From Pseudomonadota bacterium (lineage in GTDB: Bacteria; Pseudomonadota; Gammaproteobacteria; Arenicellales; UBA868): DNA of 5,275 nucleotides. Location of the stretch: positions 1 through 5,275 of the forward strand of contig JABJIU010000169.1 in assembly GCA_018661145.1 (NCBI GenBank), read 5' to 3'. Positions 1 to 5,275 of the stretch are shown here, piece by piece. Below the pieces are notes generated by a model. The model did no database searches. It worked only from the letters and a program-made list of their open reading frames with translations, and was not told where the DNA came from. How positions within the stretch are numbered: the first letter of the stretch is position 1; every line of letters starts with the position of its first letter. A program made the position numbers and the translations under genes.

Positions 1-479
1 AAATCGGTATTTTGGTCAGCGGTAAAGGGATACCGCTCGATGCCATCCGAGTGGATTACGCCTGCGGCGCTGTAGAGAAAATCGTGATGGAAGCGAGTGA
101 TGCTGAGCTCGCGCTTGTAGAGGGACAGGGCTCGATTGTGCATCCAGGCAGCTCTTCAACCTTGCCACTGATGCGCGGTTCCTGTCCGACACATTTGGTG
201 CTGTGTCATCGTGCAGGGATGACCCATCTTGATACGGTGGGTGAGCCGGTTGTGGTGCCGCCGCTCAATGACATCATCGCACTCTATGAGGACATTGCCT
301 CCGCGTGTGGAACCTTCACCCGGCCGGTTACGGTGGGTATCGCGGTTAACACTGCACACCTTGATGCAGAGGCAGCGGCTCGTGCTACGGCAGCAATACA
401 GGATGAGACAGGCCGCCTGACAGTGGATCCTGTCCGTGACGGCGCAAAAGAACTGGTAAATGCGCTGATGACTTCCTAG
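1..479 (+). CDS. dgcN: DUF1611-family protein, probable D-glutamate N-acetyltransferase DgcN (C-terminal part, 5' truncated)
   Basis: The reading frame is open from base 3 and ends at TAG 477-479, giving 158 visible residues. The true start lies to the left; the TTG at 12 is an internal leucine codon. The visible part matches the C-terminal P-loop-like domain of DUF1611. Recognisable motifs are ILVSGKGIPLDA (bases 9-44), VEGQGSIVHPG (from base 117, a Walker-B-like strand and loop), and the segment LVLCHRAGMTH. The end is the usual TGRLTVDPVRDGAKEL, so the C-terminus appears complete. The Walker A part of the family is outside the window. DUF1611 members include DgcN, which N-acetylates D-glutamate in a marine bacterial D-glutamate catabolic route together with DgcA. 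The partner gene dgcA is not downstream here, so it is either to the left or absent. Family membership is solid; the exact substrate is inferred from the family. Confidence 0.8.
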   Translation, partial: IGILVSGKGIPLDAIRVDYACGAVEKIVMEASDAELALVEGQGSIVHPGSSSTLPLMRGSCPTHLVLCHRAGMTHLDTVGEPVVVPPLNDIIALYEDIASACGTFTRPVTVGIAVNTAHLDAEAAARATAAIQDETGRLTVDPVRDGAKELVNALMTS

Positions 480-589
480 AAAAACATTAACTGTGCCGCA
501 GTTTAAGTTTGGACACATTCTTATGCGTCTGTCGTTAAATGCACCTAAAACTAAGTGTTTTTTAACTCTTTGCTAAAACTCGATTCATT

Positions 590-619
590 TTTCTAGGCTA
601 AGCCGAAAAACGGTACAAT
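590..619 (+). promoter_or_regulatory. Candidate sigma-70 promoter of the small membrane protein gene
   Basis: TACAAT at 614-619 is a five-of-six match to the -10 consensus. A weak -35 (TTTCTA, 590-595) lies 18 bases upstream. Transcription would begin near 626, leaving a leader of about 28 bases that contains the GGAG ribosome binding site. The surrounding 480-620 interval is AT-rich compared with the flanking genes, as expected for a promoter. The -10 is convincing by eye; the -35 is poor. Confidence 0.45.
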
Positions 620-638
620 ATTGGTCCCTAAACCGCAT

Positions 639-642
639 GGAG
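639..642 (+). promoter_or_regulatory. Ribosome binding site that decides the start at 654
   Basis: GGAG ends 11 bases before ATG 654. The alternative in-frame TTG at 621 has no comparable upstream purine stretch and would place the predicted -10 box directly before the codon. ATG 654 is therefore the better start. Confidence 0.55.
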
Positions 643-653
643 ATAACCTCACT

Positions 654-896
654 ATGCACTTTCTAGATAGTATTAGACGATGGGCTGGAGCGTTGGCTGA
701 GTTGGGTATTTCAATCATCGCATTGGGCGTCGTCCTTCAAGTTCTGTTTGGCGACGGCACTGGCGCGGTACCGTTCCTGCCAGTAGACGTACTCGGAAGT
801 GTTATTGGGTTTGTTGATGCGCTTGGTAGCCAGGGCTTGGTCGGACTGGTCGCCCTTGGTATTTTGTGGTGGGCTTATAACAAGAGATCCGCATAG
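654..896 (+). CDS. Small two-helix inner-membrane protein, 80 residues, function unknown
   Basis: Starts at ATG 654 behind GGAG and ends at TAG 894-896. I do not recognise a named family. The protein has a basic, amphipathic N-terminus (R8, R9, W10), a hydrophobic helix at about residues 13-32, and a loop with aspartates (D34, D45, D55) that contains PFLPVDVLG. A second hydrophobic helix covers about 61-75, and a short basic tail (K77, R78) ends the protein. Positive charges at both ends and acidic residues in the loop predict a hairpin with both termini in the cytoplasm. There is no signal-peptidase site or lipobox. It has its own candidate promoter and a strong terminator, so it is probably a single-gene transcript. 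The glycine-rich second helix could favour helix packing or oligomerisation, which is inference. Confidence 0.75.
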   Translation: MHFLDSIRRWAGALAELGISIIALGVVLQVLFGDGTGAVPFLPVDVLGSVIGFVDALGSQGLVGLVALGILWWAYNKRSA

Positions 897-917
897 AGCT
901 CTGAAAAGACTGTATTT

Positions 918-943
918 AAAGGGGGGCATTGCCCCCTTTTTTT
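918..943 (+). terminator. Strong rho-independent terminator after the small membrane protein gene
   Basis: GGGGGC (922-927) pairs with GCCCCC (931-936) around a 3-base ATT loop. The stem extends through AAAG (918-921) against the following Ts, and a run of seven Ts (937-943) completes the signal. It starts 21 bases after the stop codon of the 654-896 gene. The minus-strand cyclase-like gene ends at 953, so the same hairpin also lies just past its stop. On that strand only three Ts follow the stem, so it would be a weaker terminator in that direction. Confidence 0.92.
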
Positions 944-952
944 ATGGGTAAA

Positions 953-2698
953 TCAGGTGGGATTGTGCCCCGGTGCTGGAACCCCAGCCGCCACGAGCCC
1001 TTCGATAAAGGGATCGACATCGGCGAGGTGCTCATAGGGTTGCGACTCCCGGCTGTCTTCTACTGAGTAGGCCGGCACTTCAGCCATTACCTGATCGCGT
1101 TCCTGGATGGCCTTGGCGGTGTCGCCGAGCTGCGCGTAACTCGCCGCAAGCAGACGCCGGTGAAAACGGTTCAGGACGGGAATACACTGGAGCGCATCAA
1201 TCGCATTGCGGTATTGCCCGCTGTTGTAGAAGCTGATCGCAAGACCCCAGAAGTACCAGGCCGGGGCAAAAGGGTTTGCTTCAAGCGCGCTTTCTAACGC
1301 CGTGAATGCCGCCAGGGGTTTGCCCCGGAAAATAAGGCCCAGCGCCCGTGCTGCGCTCACGTCAGAGTCATTGGGATTGAGTAGGACCGCCTGGTCGAGG
1401 TGATTCATAGCGCGGTCATGGTCCCGATGCCAGATCTGGGTCACCCCAAATGCGGCGTGTGCCCCGCTGTCAGCGGGATCAAGCTCTAACGCGAGTTGCG
1501 CGGCGTGCGCGGCCTGCTTCAGGGTCCTGGAAGGATGCGATGCCCAACCCATCAGGAACTGTGCCAGATGCGAAAGCGCAAGTCCTGAATAGGCAGAAGC
1601 GAAGGCAGGATGTGTTTTGCATAGTTTCTCAAAAAGGCCTTTGGCTTGATCAATGTCTGCTGGACCTCGCATCCGATACACCAGATGACGGGCCCGAATG
1701 ATTGCATCGTAATCCAAACAAGCCGGGCTTTCTGATGGTGGGAGACCCGCGCGGTGCTCGATATTACCAACGAGCGTTGTCACGATTCGACGCGTGATTG
1801 CATCCTGAGCGCCGGCGAGGTTCTGTTCCGTGAAGTCACAGTGCTCGGACCAGAGGTAGCGCCCGTACGGCATCTCAATGAGATTGATGACCAGGCGAAG
1901 TCCATCGCGGCGTCGCCGGAGGGCGCCATTCACCATAAACCGTGCATTGAGCTGTTGCTCGGCAAGCCTTTGATCGAAGTAACGGTTGTCGTACGAGAGT
2001 GCGGTATGTGGCGCAAAGACAGAAAGCTCGCGAAAGCGGGACAATGCACCGATAAGGTCCACCGTGAGCGCTTCACCGAGATCGCCAAGGGCGGGATCGT
2101 GAGTAGAAGCTGCAAAGGGAAGCACTAGAAGTCGCGGACGGATTTCTTGGGTGGATTCCCTGGTGGAATCCAAGACTTCGTGTCCACTTAGAAGAAGAAA
2201 AGCACTGACAGGTTCAGCGATATGACGAAGGGCGCGGACGCCGATGGACTTGAATTCGAATTCCAAGTTCTTATCGATGGCATCGCGCACACTCTTTGAG
2301 ATACAGATGCCAGCAGGGGGTGCAATCTTCTGAAGACGTGCAGCAATATTGACATCATTGCCAAATGCCTGATCATCCTGAACGACGATCGTGCCCTGAT
2401 GAATGCCGATCCGTGCGCGCAGACGCTCGGTCTCGGTCAGTTTCCGATTCGTCAGCGCGAAATACTGCTGCAGACCAAGTGCCGTGCGCGCCGCAGCAAG
2501 CGCCGTTGGAAAAACAGCCAGCAGACTGTCACCTGCGGTGTTAATGACTTCGCCACCATGGTCGGATACCACCAAGGCAGCCCGCTTGAATCCTTCTCGC
2601 ACCGCATGAAAGGTGGCGTCTTCATCCTGCGACGTCAAGCGTGAAAACTCGACGATATCGCAATGCATCACGACCAACCGTTGACGCTTAGGTGACAT
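953..2698 (-). CDS. Class III adenylate/guanylate cyclase-like protein with TolB-like domain and C-terminal TPR array
   Basis: Complete 581-residue soluble protein with no signal peptide or membrane helix. Residues 6-170 form a class III cyclase homology domain. The metal-binding aspartates are D14 (MHCDIVEFSRL) and D57 (NTAGDSLLAVF), and the transition-state residues are N117 and R121 (DVNIAARL). Residues about 188-312 resemble the TolB-like domain common after such cyclases (LLVLPFAAS, FMVNGALRRRRDGLRL, YLWSEHCDF). Residues about 350-535 contain roughly five TPR-like helix pairs. Active members of the family make cAMP from ATP. Here the usual purine-contacting lysine is N53 and the usual aspartate before the FG turn is Q110, so substrate or activity is uncertain. 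ATG 2698 has no clear Shine-Dalgarno, and an in-frame TGA a few codons upstream prevents extension. It is transcribed divergently from the 2849 operon and convergently with 654-896. Confidence 0.9.
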   Translation of the reverse strand: MSPKRQRLVVMHCDIVEFSRLTSQDEDATFHAVREGFKRAALVVSDHGGEVINTAGDSLLAVFPTALAAARTALGLQQYFALTNRKLTETERLRARIGIHQGTIVVQDDQAFGNDVNIAARLQKIAPPAGICISKSVRDAIDKNLEFEFKSIGVRALRHIAEPVSAFLLLSGHEVLDSTRESTQEIRPRLLVLPFAASTHDPALGDLGEALTVDLIGALSRFRELSVFAPHTALSYDNRYFDQRLAEQQLNARFMVNGALRRRRDGLRLVINLIEMPYGRYLWSEHCDFTEQNLAGAQDAITRRIVTTLVGNIEHRAGLPPSESPACLDYDAIIRARHLVYRMRGPADIDQAKGLFEKLCKTHPAFASAYSGLALSHLAQFLMGWASHPSRTLKQAAHAAQLALELDPADSGAHAAFGVTQIWHRDHDRAMNHLDQAVLLNPNDSDVSAARALGLIFRGKPLAAFTALESALEANPFAPAWYFWGLAISFYNSGQYRNAIDALQCIPVLNRFHRRLLAASYAQLGDTAKAIQERDQVMAEVPAYSVEDSRESQPYEHLADVDPFIEGLVAAGVPAPGHNPT

Positions 2699-2848
2699 CG
2701 TTAGAAATGTTCAGTCCGGTTCCATTTTCCGCAAGTCGATTCGGGCGAAATCCAGCAGCCATAACTCTTGAGTGCTAACTTTGCCTGCGCATTGTTCTCG
2801 CCAAGAATAGGTCGCAAGCAAGTTTGCCGAACCTGACGGAGAAAGTGT
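2699..2848. promoter_or_regulatory. Divergent intergenic control region
   Basis: This 150-bp gap separates the minus-strand cyclase-like gene from the plus-strand two-gene operon and must hold promoters for both. For the plus strand, TTGCCT (2781-2786) and AAGAAT (2803-2808) are 16 bases apart and form a modest promoter candidate. I could not find a convincing -35/-10 pair for the minus strand. A short inverted repeat, ACTC-TT-GAGT, lies just upstream of the plus candidate, at about 2764-2773. Confidence 0.4.
2838..2841 (+). promoter_or_regulatory. Ribosome binding site for the 2849 gene
   Basis: GGAG, within GGAGAAA, ends 7 bases before ATG 2849. This ideal spacing supports that start. Confidence 0.7.
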
Positions 2849-3466
2849 ATGCCAGATCCTGGAAAGCCGCAGACCGTTGTTAACTGTACTTCTGTAAAAG
2901 ACTACTTTCGGCAGCAGGTCACCAATGCCATTACCGATGTGGACATTGATGTGTCGGAAGAGACGCAGGCGTATCTCGTCAATCTGCTGACTTTTTATTC
3001 CAGGACGGACCACTTTTTCGAACACACGCCCGAAGGGCTGGGGCTGCGCCCGCTTGCGCTGGTCTATGGTGAAGCGCTGTCTGCAAGGTCGCGGATCGAA
3101 CAGGCGGTCGGGCTGCGCCGGGTTGGCGATGTTGCGATGTTTATCGCCGGGGTATTCCGGTACAGCCTCCGGCGCAAGCCGGTCAACGTTGACTATTACA
3201 TTGCTATCGGTGGCAATGCCTATGAACATCTTTCGGTTGCATGCGACCGTGCTGGCGAACAGGCGGGGACCGTCTTTATGGAACTGGGGACAAAGTTTGC
3301 CTTGCTGGCACGCGCAATGGCCCGGGCCTTCGAGCAGGATCTCGACAGGAATGAAAACCTGCTTGCGCTATACGAGCGCTGGCGCCAAACCGGCAGCGTC
3401 AGTTGTGCACACCGGCTACAGGAAGCCGGCATTCATACGGGTCCCGCCAGCGCCCTGGCGCACTGA
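2849..3466 (+). CDS. Conserved hypothetical protein, first gene of a two-gene operon, 205 residues
   Basis: Begins at ATG 2849 behind a well-placed GGAG and ends at TGA 3464-3466. I cannot name a function. It resembles, from memory, an uncharacterised family seen in several proteobacteria. The protein is soluble and probably almost entirely helical, with no signal peptide. Stretches that look conserved are YLVNLLTFYSR (42-52), LRPLALVYGEAL (66-77), RVGDVAMFIAGVF (91-103), the charged-to-aromatic segment SLRRKPVNVDYYIAIGGNAY (106-125), and LYERWRQTGS (174-183). The last segment is followed by a short C-terminal tail of low conservation. No nucleotide-binding loop, catalytic triad or zinc-binding cysteine cluster is evident. 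Its stop codon abuts the start of the next gene, so the two products are probably made together and may act together. Confidence 0.87.
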   Translation: MPDPGKPQTVVNCTSVKDYFRQQVTNAITDVDIDVSEETQAYLVNLLTFYSRTDHFFEHTPEGLGLRPLALVYGEALSARSRIEQAVGLRRVGDVAMFIAGVFRYSLRRKPVNVDYYIAIGGNAYEHLSVACDRAGEQAGTVFMELGTKFALLARAMARAFEQDLDRNENLLALYERWRQTGSVSCAHRLQEAGIHTGPASALAH

Positions 3467-4117
3467 ATGCGCTCGCTGCCCCGGCTGCAGCAATGGCTGC
3501 AACGGGTATATGAAATCGAGGTTGAATACGACGTGATGGACTTTCTCATCACTGACCGCAAGCTGGTGATGGCGCTTCAGGGTGAGGACATAAGACCCGA
3601 TTGTCCGGAAAAATTACTGCTGCGTGAGTCTCCGGAAGAGATGGCGATGTCCTTGTATCTCGCACCGGAAGTACTGCAGGCGCTGGGCGGTTGGGATACC
3701 GCGGGCGGCAGCCAACGGACCGAGGCCTTCTGTCAGGCTGTCGAAGGAGTGAGTCATTTTCTGTATCTCGCCTGGCGCGCTGGATTTGAAAGAGAGCTCA
3801 CGCAGTTTGAGTTGGAATTGCAGGCGGAGATCGACAAGTTCATTGGTCTGGTGGCGATCAATCAGGACGCGGACCGCTCGAGTGGCGCGGAACTGTGCTC
3901 GTGGCTGTTTGACCGTGTGTCTTTTGAAAGTGGCCTGGATAACGAAGATCGGGAACGCTATGAGGTGGCGAACTTTTATGCTGGCCACTATTGCCGCCAG
4001 TTGAATCGACGCTACCTGACGGCCCAAGATGGTGTTGGACTAACCCGCGAACTGCGCCGTTTTTATCGTCAGGGCCAGCACGGCAAATTGGGCATGATTC
4101 AGCACGAGATGAACTGA
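3467..4117 (+). CDS. Conserved hypothetical protein, second gene of a two-gene operon, 216 residues
   Basis: ATG 3467 directly follows the TGA of the upstream gene, with no separate strong Shine-Dalgarno, which points to translational coupling. It ends with a tandem in-frame TGA-TAG (4115-4120). I do not recognise a named domain. The protein looks helical and soluble. Notable stretches are DVMDFLITDRKL (22-33), CPEKLLLRE (46-54), VEGVSHFLYLAW (92-103), ELELQAEIDKF (115-125), NFYAGHYCRQL (169-179) and ELRRFYRQGQHGK (195-207). Glu and His residues recur on predicted helices (E93, H97, E117, E121, H174, H205). Such an arrangement could bind a metal, but there is no direct proof. Together with the 2849 product it forms a probable two-protein module of unknown role. 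Confidence 0.87.
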   Translation: MRSLPRLQQWLQRVYEIEVEYDVMDFLITDRKLVMALQGEDIRPDCPEKLLLRESPEEMAMSLYLAPEVLQALGGWDTAGGSQRTEAFCQAVEGVSHFLYLAWRAGFERELTQFELELQAEIDKFIGLVAINQDADRSSGAELCSWLFDRVSFESGLDNEDRERYEVANFYAGHYCRQLNRRYLTAQDGVGLTRELRRFYRQGQHGKLGMIQHEMN

Positions 4118-4410
4118 TAGGCGACAGCGAGACCTTTCGACATATCTCCGACGGTCGTTGCTGCAATTTTGAGGCGTATAAGCACGGTGTCTGTTCTTTG
4201 GCGCCAACCCGAAATGGGATGACTTCTAGGCACCCGGATTATTTGTCGGGCAGGGAGTTCGCCTACGAGCAGCGGCTCCGGTGACCCGTTTCGCTACCTT
4301 TCTCAAGAGCAGGTGGCGCTCCATCGTGCCGGTGCGGTAGTGAGGGCCACCGTCCCAGCTGTAACGATGCTCGCCACTTACAATAAACAAAGTCAATTAA
4401 ACAAGCATTT
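4118..4410. other. Intergenic stretch without a convincing gene
   Basis: About 290 bases between the hypothetical operon and the promoter area of the next gene. It is moderately GC-rich to about 4375, then turns AT-rich. I see no tRNA, no clear rho-independent terminator and no direct repeat. Small symmetrical elements are TTGGCGCCAA (4198-4207, perfect palindrome) and a short CCCGG/TCGGG hairpin (4233-4250) without a T tract. A 54-codon minus-strand frame (4226-4390) has protein-like composition but no ribosome binding site. It may be decayed coding sequence. Confidence 0.5.
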
Positions 4411-4413
4411 ACC

Positions 4414-4421
4414 TATAGAAT
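4414..4421 (+). promoter_or_regulatory. Candidate -10 element for the synthase gene
   Basis: TATAGAAT contains TAGAAT (4416-4421, five of six consensus positions) and lies in an AT-rich stretch (4380-4421) following GC-rich DNA. No good -35 is present at 16-18 bases; the best is AAGTCA (4390-4395) relative to TATAGA. Transcription would start near 4428. Confidence 0.35.
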
Positions 4422-4433
4422 ATCGCGTTCTTT

Positions 4434-4440
4434 AGGAGGT
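4434..4440 (+). promoter_or_regulatory. Perfect but distant Shine-Dalgarno sequence
   Basis: AGGAGGT is a perfect anti-16S match but ends 25 bases before ATG 4466. An in-frame TAG at 4433-4435 and the absence of any start codon at normal spacing rule out an upstream start served by it. The likely working site is AGGGA (4453-4457), 8 bases before ATG 4466, or 5 before the adjacent in-frame TTG 4463. Confidence 0.5.
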
Positions 4441-4465
4441 TGAGTTTCGCGCAGGGACAAAGTTG

Positions 4466-5275
4466 ATGCGAGAACACGTGCTGTTAATGGATACCACGCT
4501 CCGGGATGGTGAGCAGACCCAGGGGGTCTCGTTCGCCCCTGACGAGAAGGTCAGTATCGCCCGCGCACTGCTGCACAGCCTGAAGGTTGATCGTATCGAA
4601 GTGGCGTCTGCCGGCGTTTCTCATGGAGAAAAAGAGGCGGTCACCCGGATTCACGACTGGGCCGCACAGCACGATGCTCTCGATCGTGTGGAGGTTCTGG
4701 GCTTTACGGATCATCACCGCAGTGTTGACTGGCTCGTGAGCACTGGGGGTCGGGTACTCAATTTGCTAACCAAAGGCAGCGAGAAACATTGCACCGAACA
4801 GCTCCGAAAAACGCTGGATGCACACCTCAAAGATATTGAGCGTACTGTGGAGTACGCGTTGGAGCATGATCTGCTGGTCAACGTATACCTTGAGGACTGG
4901 TCAAACGGTTATCTTGACAGCCGTGACTATGTGTACCGCATGGTCGAGTCCCTAGCTGGGATGAATCTTCGTCATATCATGCTGCCCGATACGCTTGGCG
5001 TGATGAGCCCGGCGGATGTATCGGCTGCGGTGGGAGACATGTGTACCCGCTTTGAAGGCCAGGACTTCGATTTTCATCCGCATAATGATTATGGGCTTGC
5101 TACTGCCAACGCCATGGCGGCGGTCGAATCTGGTGCAGCAGCGATTCACGCTACCCTGAACTGCCTGGGTGAGCGAGCCGGTAATGTATCTCTGGCCGAA
5201 GTCGCCGTGGTGCTGAAAGACAAACTGGGCGTCAAAGTTTCCATCGATGAGACCAAGGTGCACGATCTCAGCCAG
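4466..5275 (+). CDS. 2-isopropylmalate/citramalate synthase-family enzyme (DRE-TIM metallolyase), 3' truncated
   Basis: The first 270 residues are visible; the gene runs off the right edge, so the rest of the enzyme, including any C-terminal regulatory domain, is not seen. The catalytic TIM barrel carries the family signature MDTTLRDGEQTQGVSF (8-23, with R13 and D14), the metal-binding HPHND (204-208) and GERAGN (235-240). These enzymes condense acetyl-CoA with a 2-oxo acid. The subgroup shown by VDRIEVASA, VLNLLTKGS, VNVYLEDWSNG and MLPDTLGV is that of Leptospira (R)-citramalate synthase and related LeuA-like proteins, rather than classical LeuA. Residues equivalent to the Leptospira pyruvate pocket (L81, L104, Y144) are L78, L101 and Y141, and the likely catalytic glutamate is E143. 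This favours pyruvate as substrate and a role in threonine-independent isoleucine synthesis (cimA-like), but 2-isopropylmalate synthase activity is not excluded. ATG 4466 is preferred; TTG 4463 is possible. Confidence 0.9.
   Translation, partial: MREHVLLMDTTLRDGEQTQGVSFAPDEKVSIARALLHSLKVDRIEVASAGVSHGEKEAVTRIHDWAAQHDALDRVEVLGFTDHHRSVDWLVSTGGRVLNLLTKGSEKHCTEQLRKTLDAHLKDIERTVEYALEHDLLVNVYLEDWSNGYLDSRDYVYRMVESLAGMNLRHIMLPDTLGVMSPADVSAAVGDMCTRFEGQDFDFHPHNDYGLATANAMAAVESGAAAIHATLNCLGERAGNVSLAEVAVVLKDKLGVKVSIDETKVHDLSQ

Noticed and set aside
547..563. AAAAC/GTTTT hairpin followed by Ts as a terminator for the DgcN-like gene
   Set aside because: The stem has only one G-C pair and is probably too weak; it may simply reflect AT-rich intergenic sequence.
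621..653. TTG start giving an 11-residue N-terminal extension of the small membrane protein
   Set aside because: It lies directly after the predicted -10 box and lacks a ribosome binding site, whereas ATG 654 follows GGAG.
1754..2128. 124-residue open frame on the plus strand
   Set aside because: It lies antisense inside the cyclase-like gene, in the TolB-like domain, and is a shadow of that coding sequence.
2770..2778. GAGTGCTAA, identical to one half of the CIRCE (HrcA) heat-shock operator
   Set aside because: The partner TTAGCACTC is not present at the required 9-base spacing upstream, and neither flanking gene is a chaperone gene.
2711..3229. 172-residue open frame on the minus strand
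   Set aside because: It runs antisense to the well-supported 2849-3466 gene and across the divergent promoter region, with no recognisable domain and no ribosome binding site.
3054..3536. 160-residue plus-strand frame overlapping both hypothetical genes
   Set aside because: It is out of frame with both, rich in Arg, Ser and Cys as expected of a shifted frame, and has no start signal of its own.
3614..4027. 137-residue open frame on the minus strand
   Set aside because: It is fully antisense to the second hypothetical gene, whose plus-strand product has coherent conserved-looking motifs.
4233..4250. CCCGG/TCGGG hairpin as a terminator of the hypothetical operon
   Set aside because: The stem is short with an 8-base loop, there is no following T tract, and it lies more than 110 bases past the stop codon.
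4952..5263. 103-residue open frame on the minus strand
   Set aside because: It is antisense to the catalytic barrel of the synthase, which carries unmistakable family motifs on the plus strand.

Overview
The window reads as chromosomal DNA from a proteobacterium, most plausibly a marine or aquatic gammaproteobacterium. This rests on protein style: a DUF1611/DgcN-type protein, a cyclase-TolB-TPR protein and a pair of conserved uncharacterised proteins. Moderate GC and Shine-Dalgarno-led genes agree with it. The taxonomic placement is inference. No tRNA, rRNA, CRISPR array, insertion sequence or phage gene is visible.

Layout from left to right. (1) Bases 1-479 hold the 3' end of a DUF1611-family gene, probably dgcN (D-glutamate N-acetyltransferase). 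(2) Bases 480-943 hold a compact single-gene unit: an AT-rich leader with a good -10 box, an 80-residue two-helix membrane protein (654-896), and a strong rho-independent terminator (918-943). (3) Bases 953-2698, minus strand, encode a complete 581-residue class III nucleotide cyclase-like protein with an N-terminal catalytic domain, a TolB-like middle domain and a C-terminal TPR array. It converges on the terminator. (4) Bases 2699-2848 form a divergent regulatory interval. (5) Bases 2849-4117 hold a two-gene operon with TGA directly followed by ATG. It encodes two mostly helical soluble proteins of unknown function. (6) Bases 4118-4465 hold no convincing gene; a candidate promoter lies at the right end. 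(7) Bases 4466-5275 encode the first 270 residues of a DRE-TIM metallolyase of the 2-isopropylmalate/citramalate synthase group. Its visible pocket residues resemble those of Leptospira citramalate synthase.

The genes do not form one pathway. DgcN-like and citramalate synthase-like enzymes belong to amino-acid metabolism. The cyclase-like protein looks like a cytoplasmic signalling protein whose TolB-like and TPR parts suggest ligand or partner sensing. The best candidate for something undescribed is the two-gene operon at 2849-4117, possibly linked through the shared 150-bp upstream region to the divergent cyclase-like gene, which itself lacks the usual purine-selecting residues.
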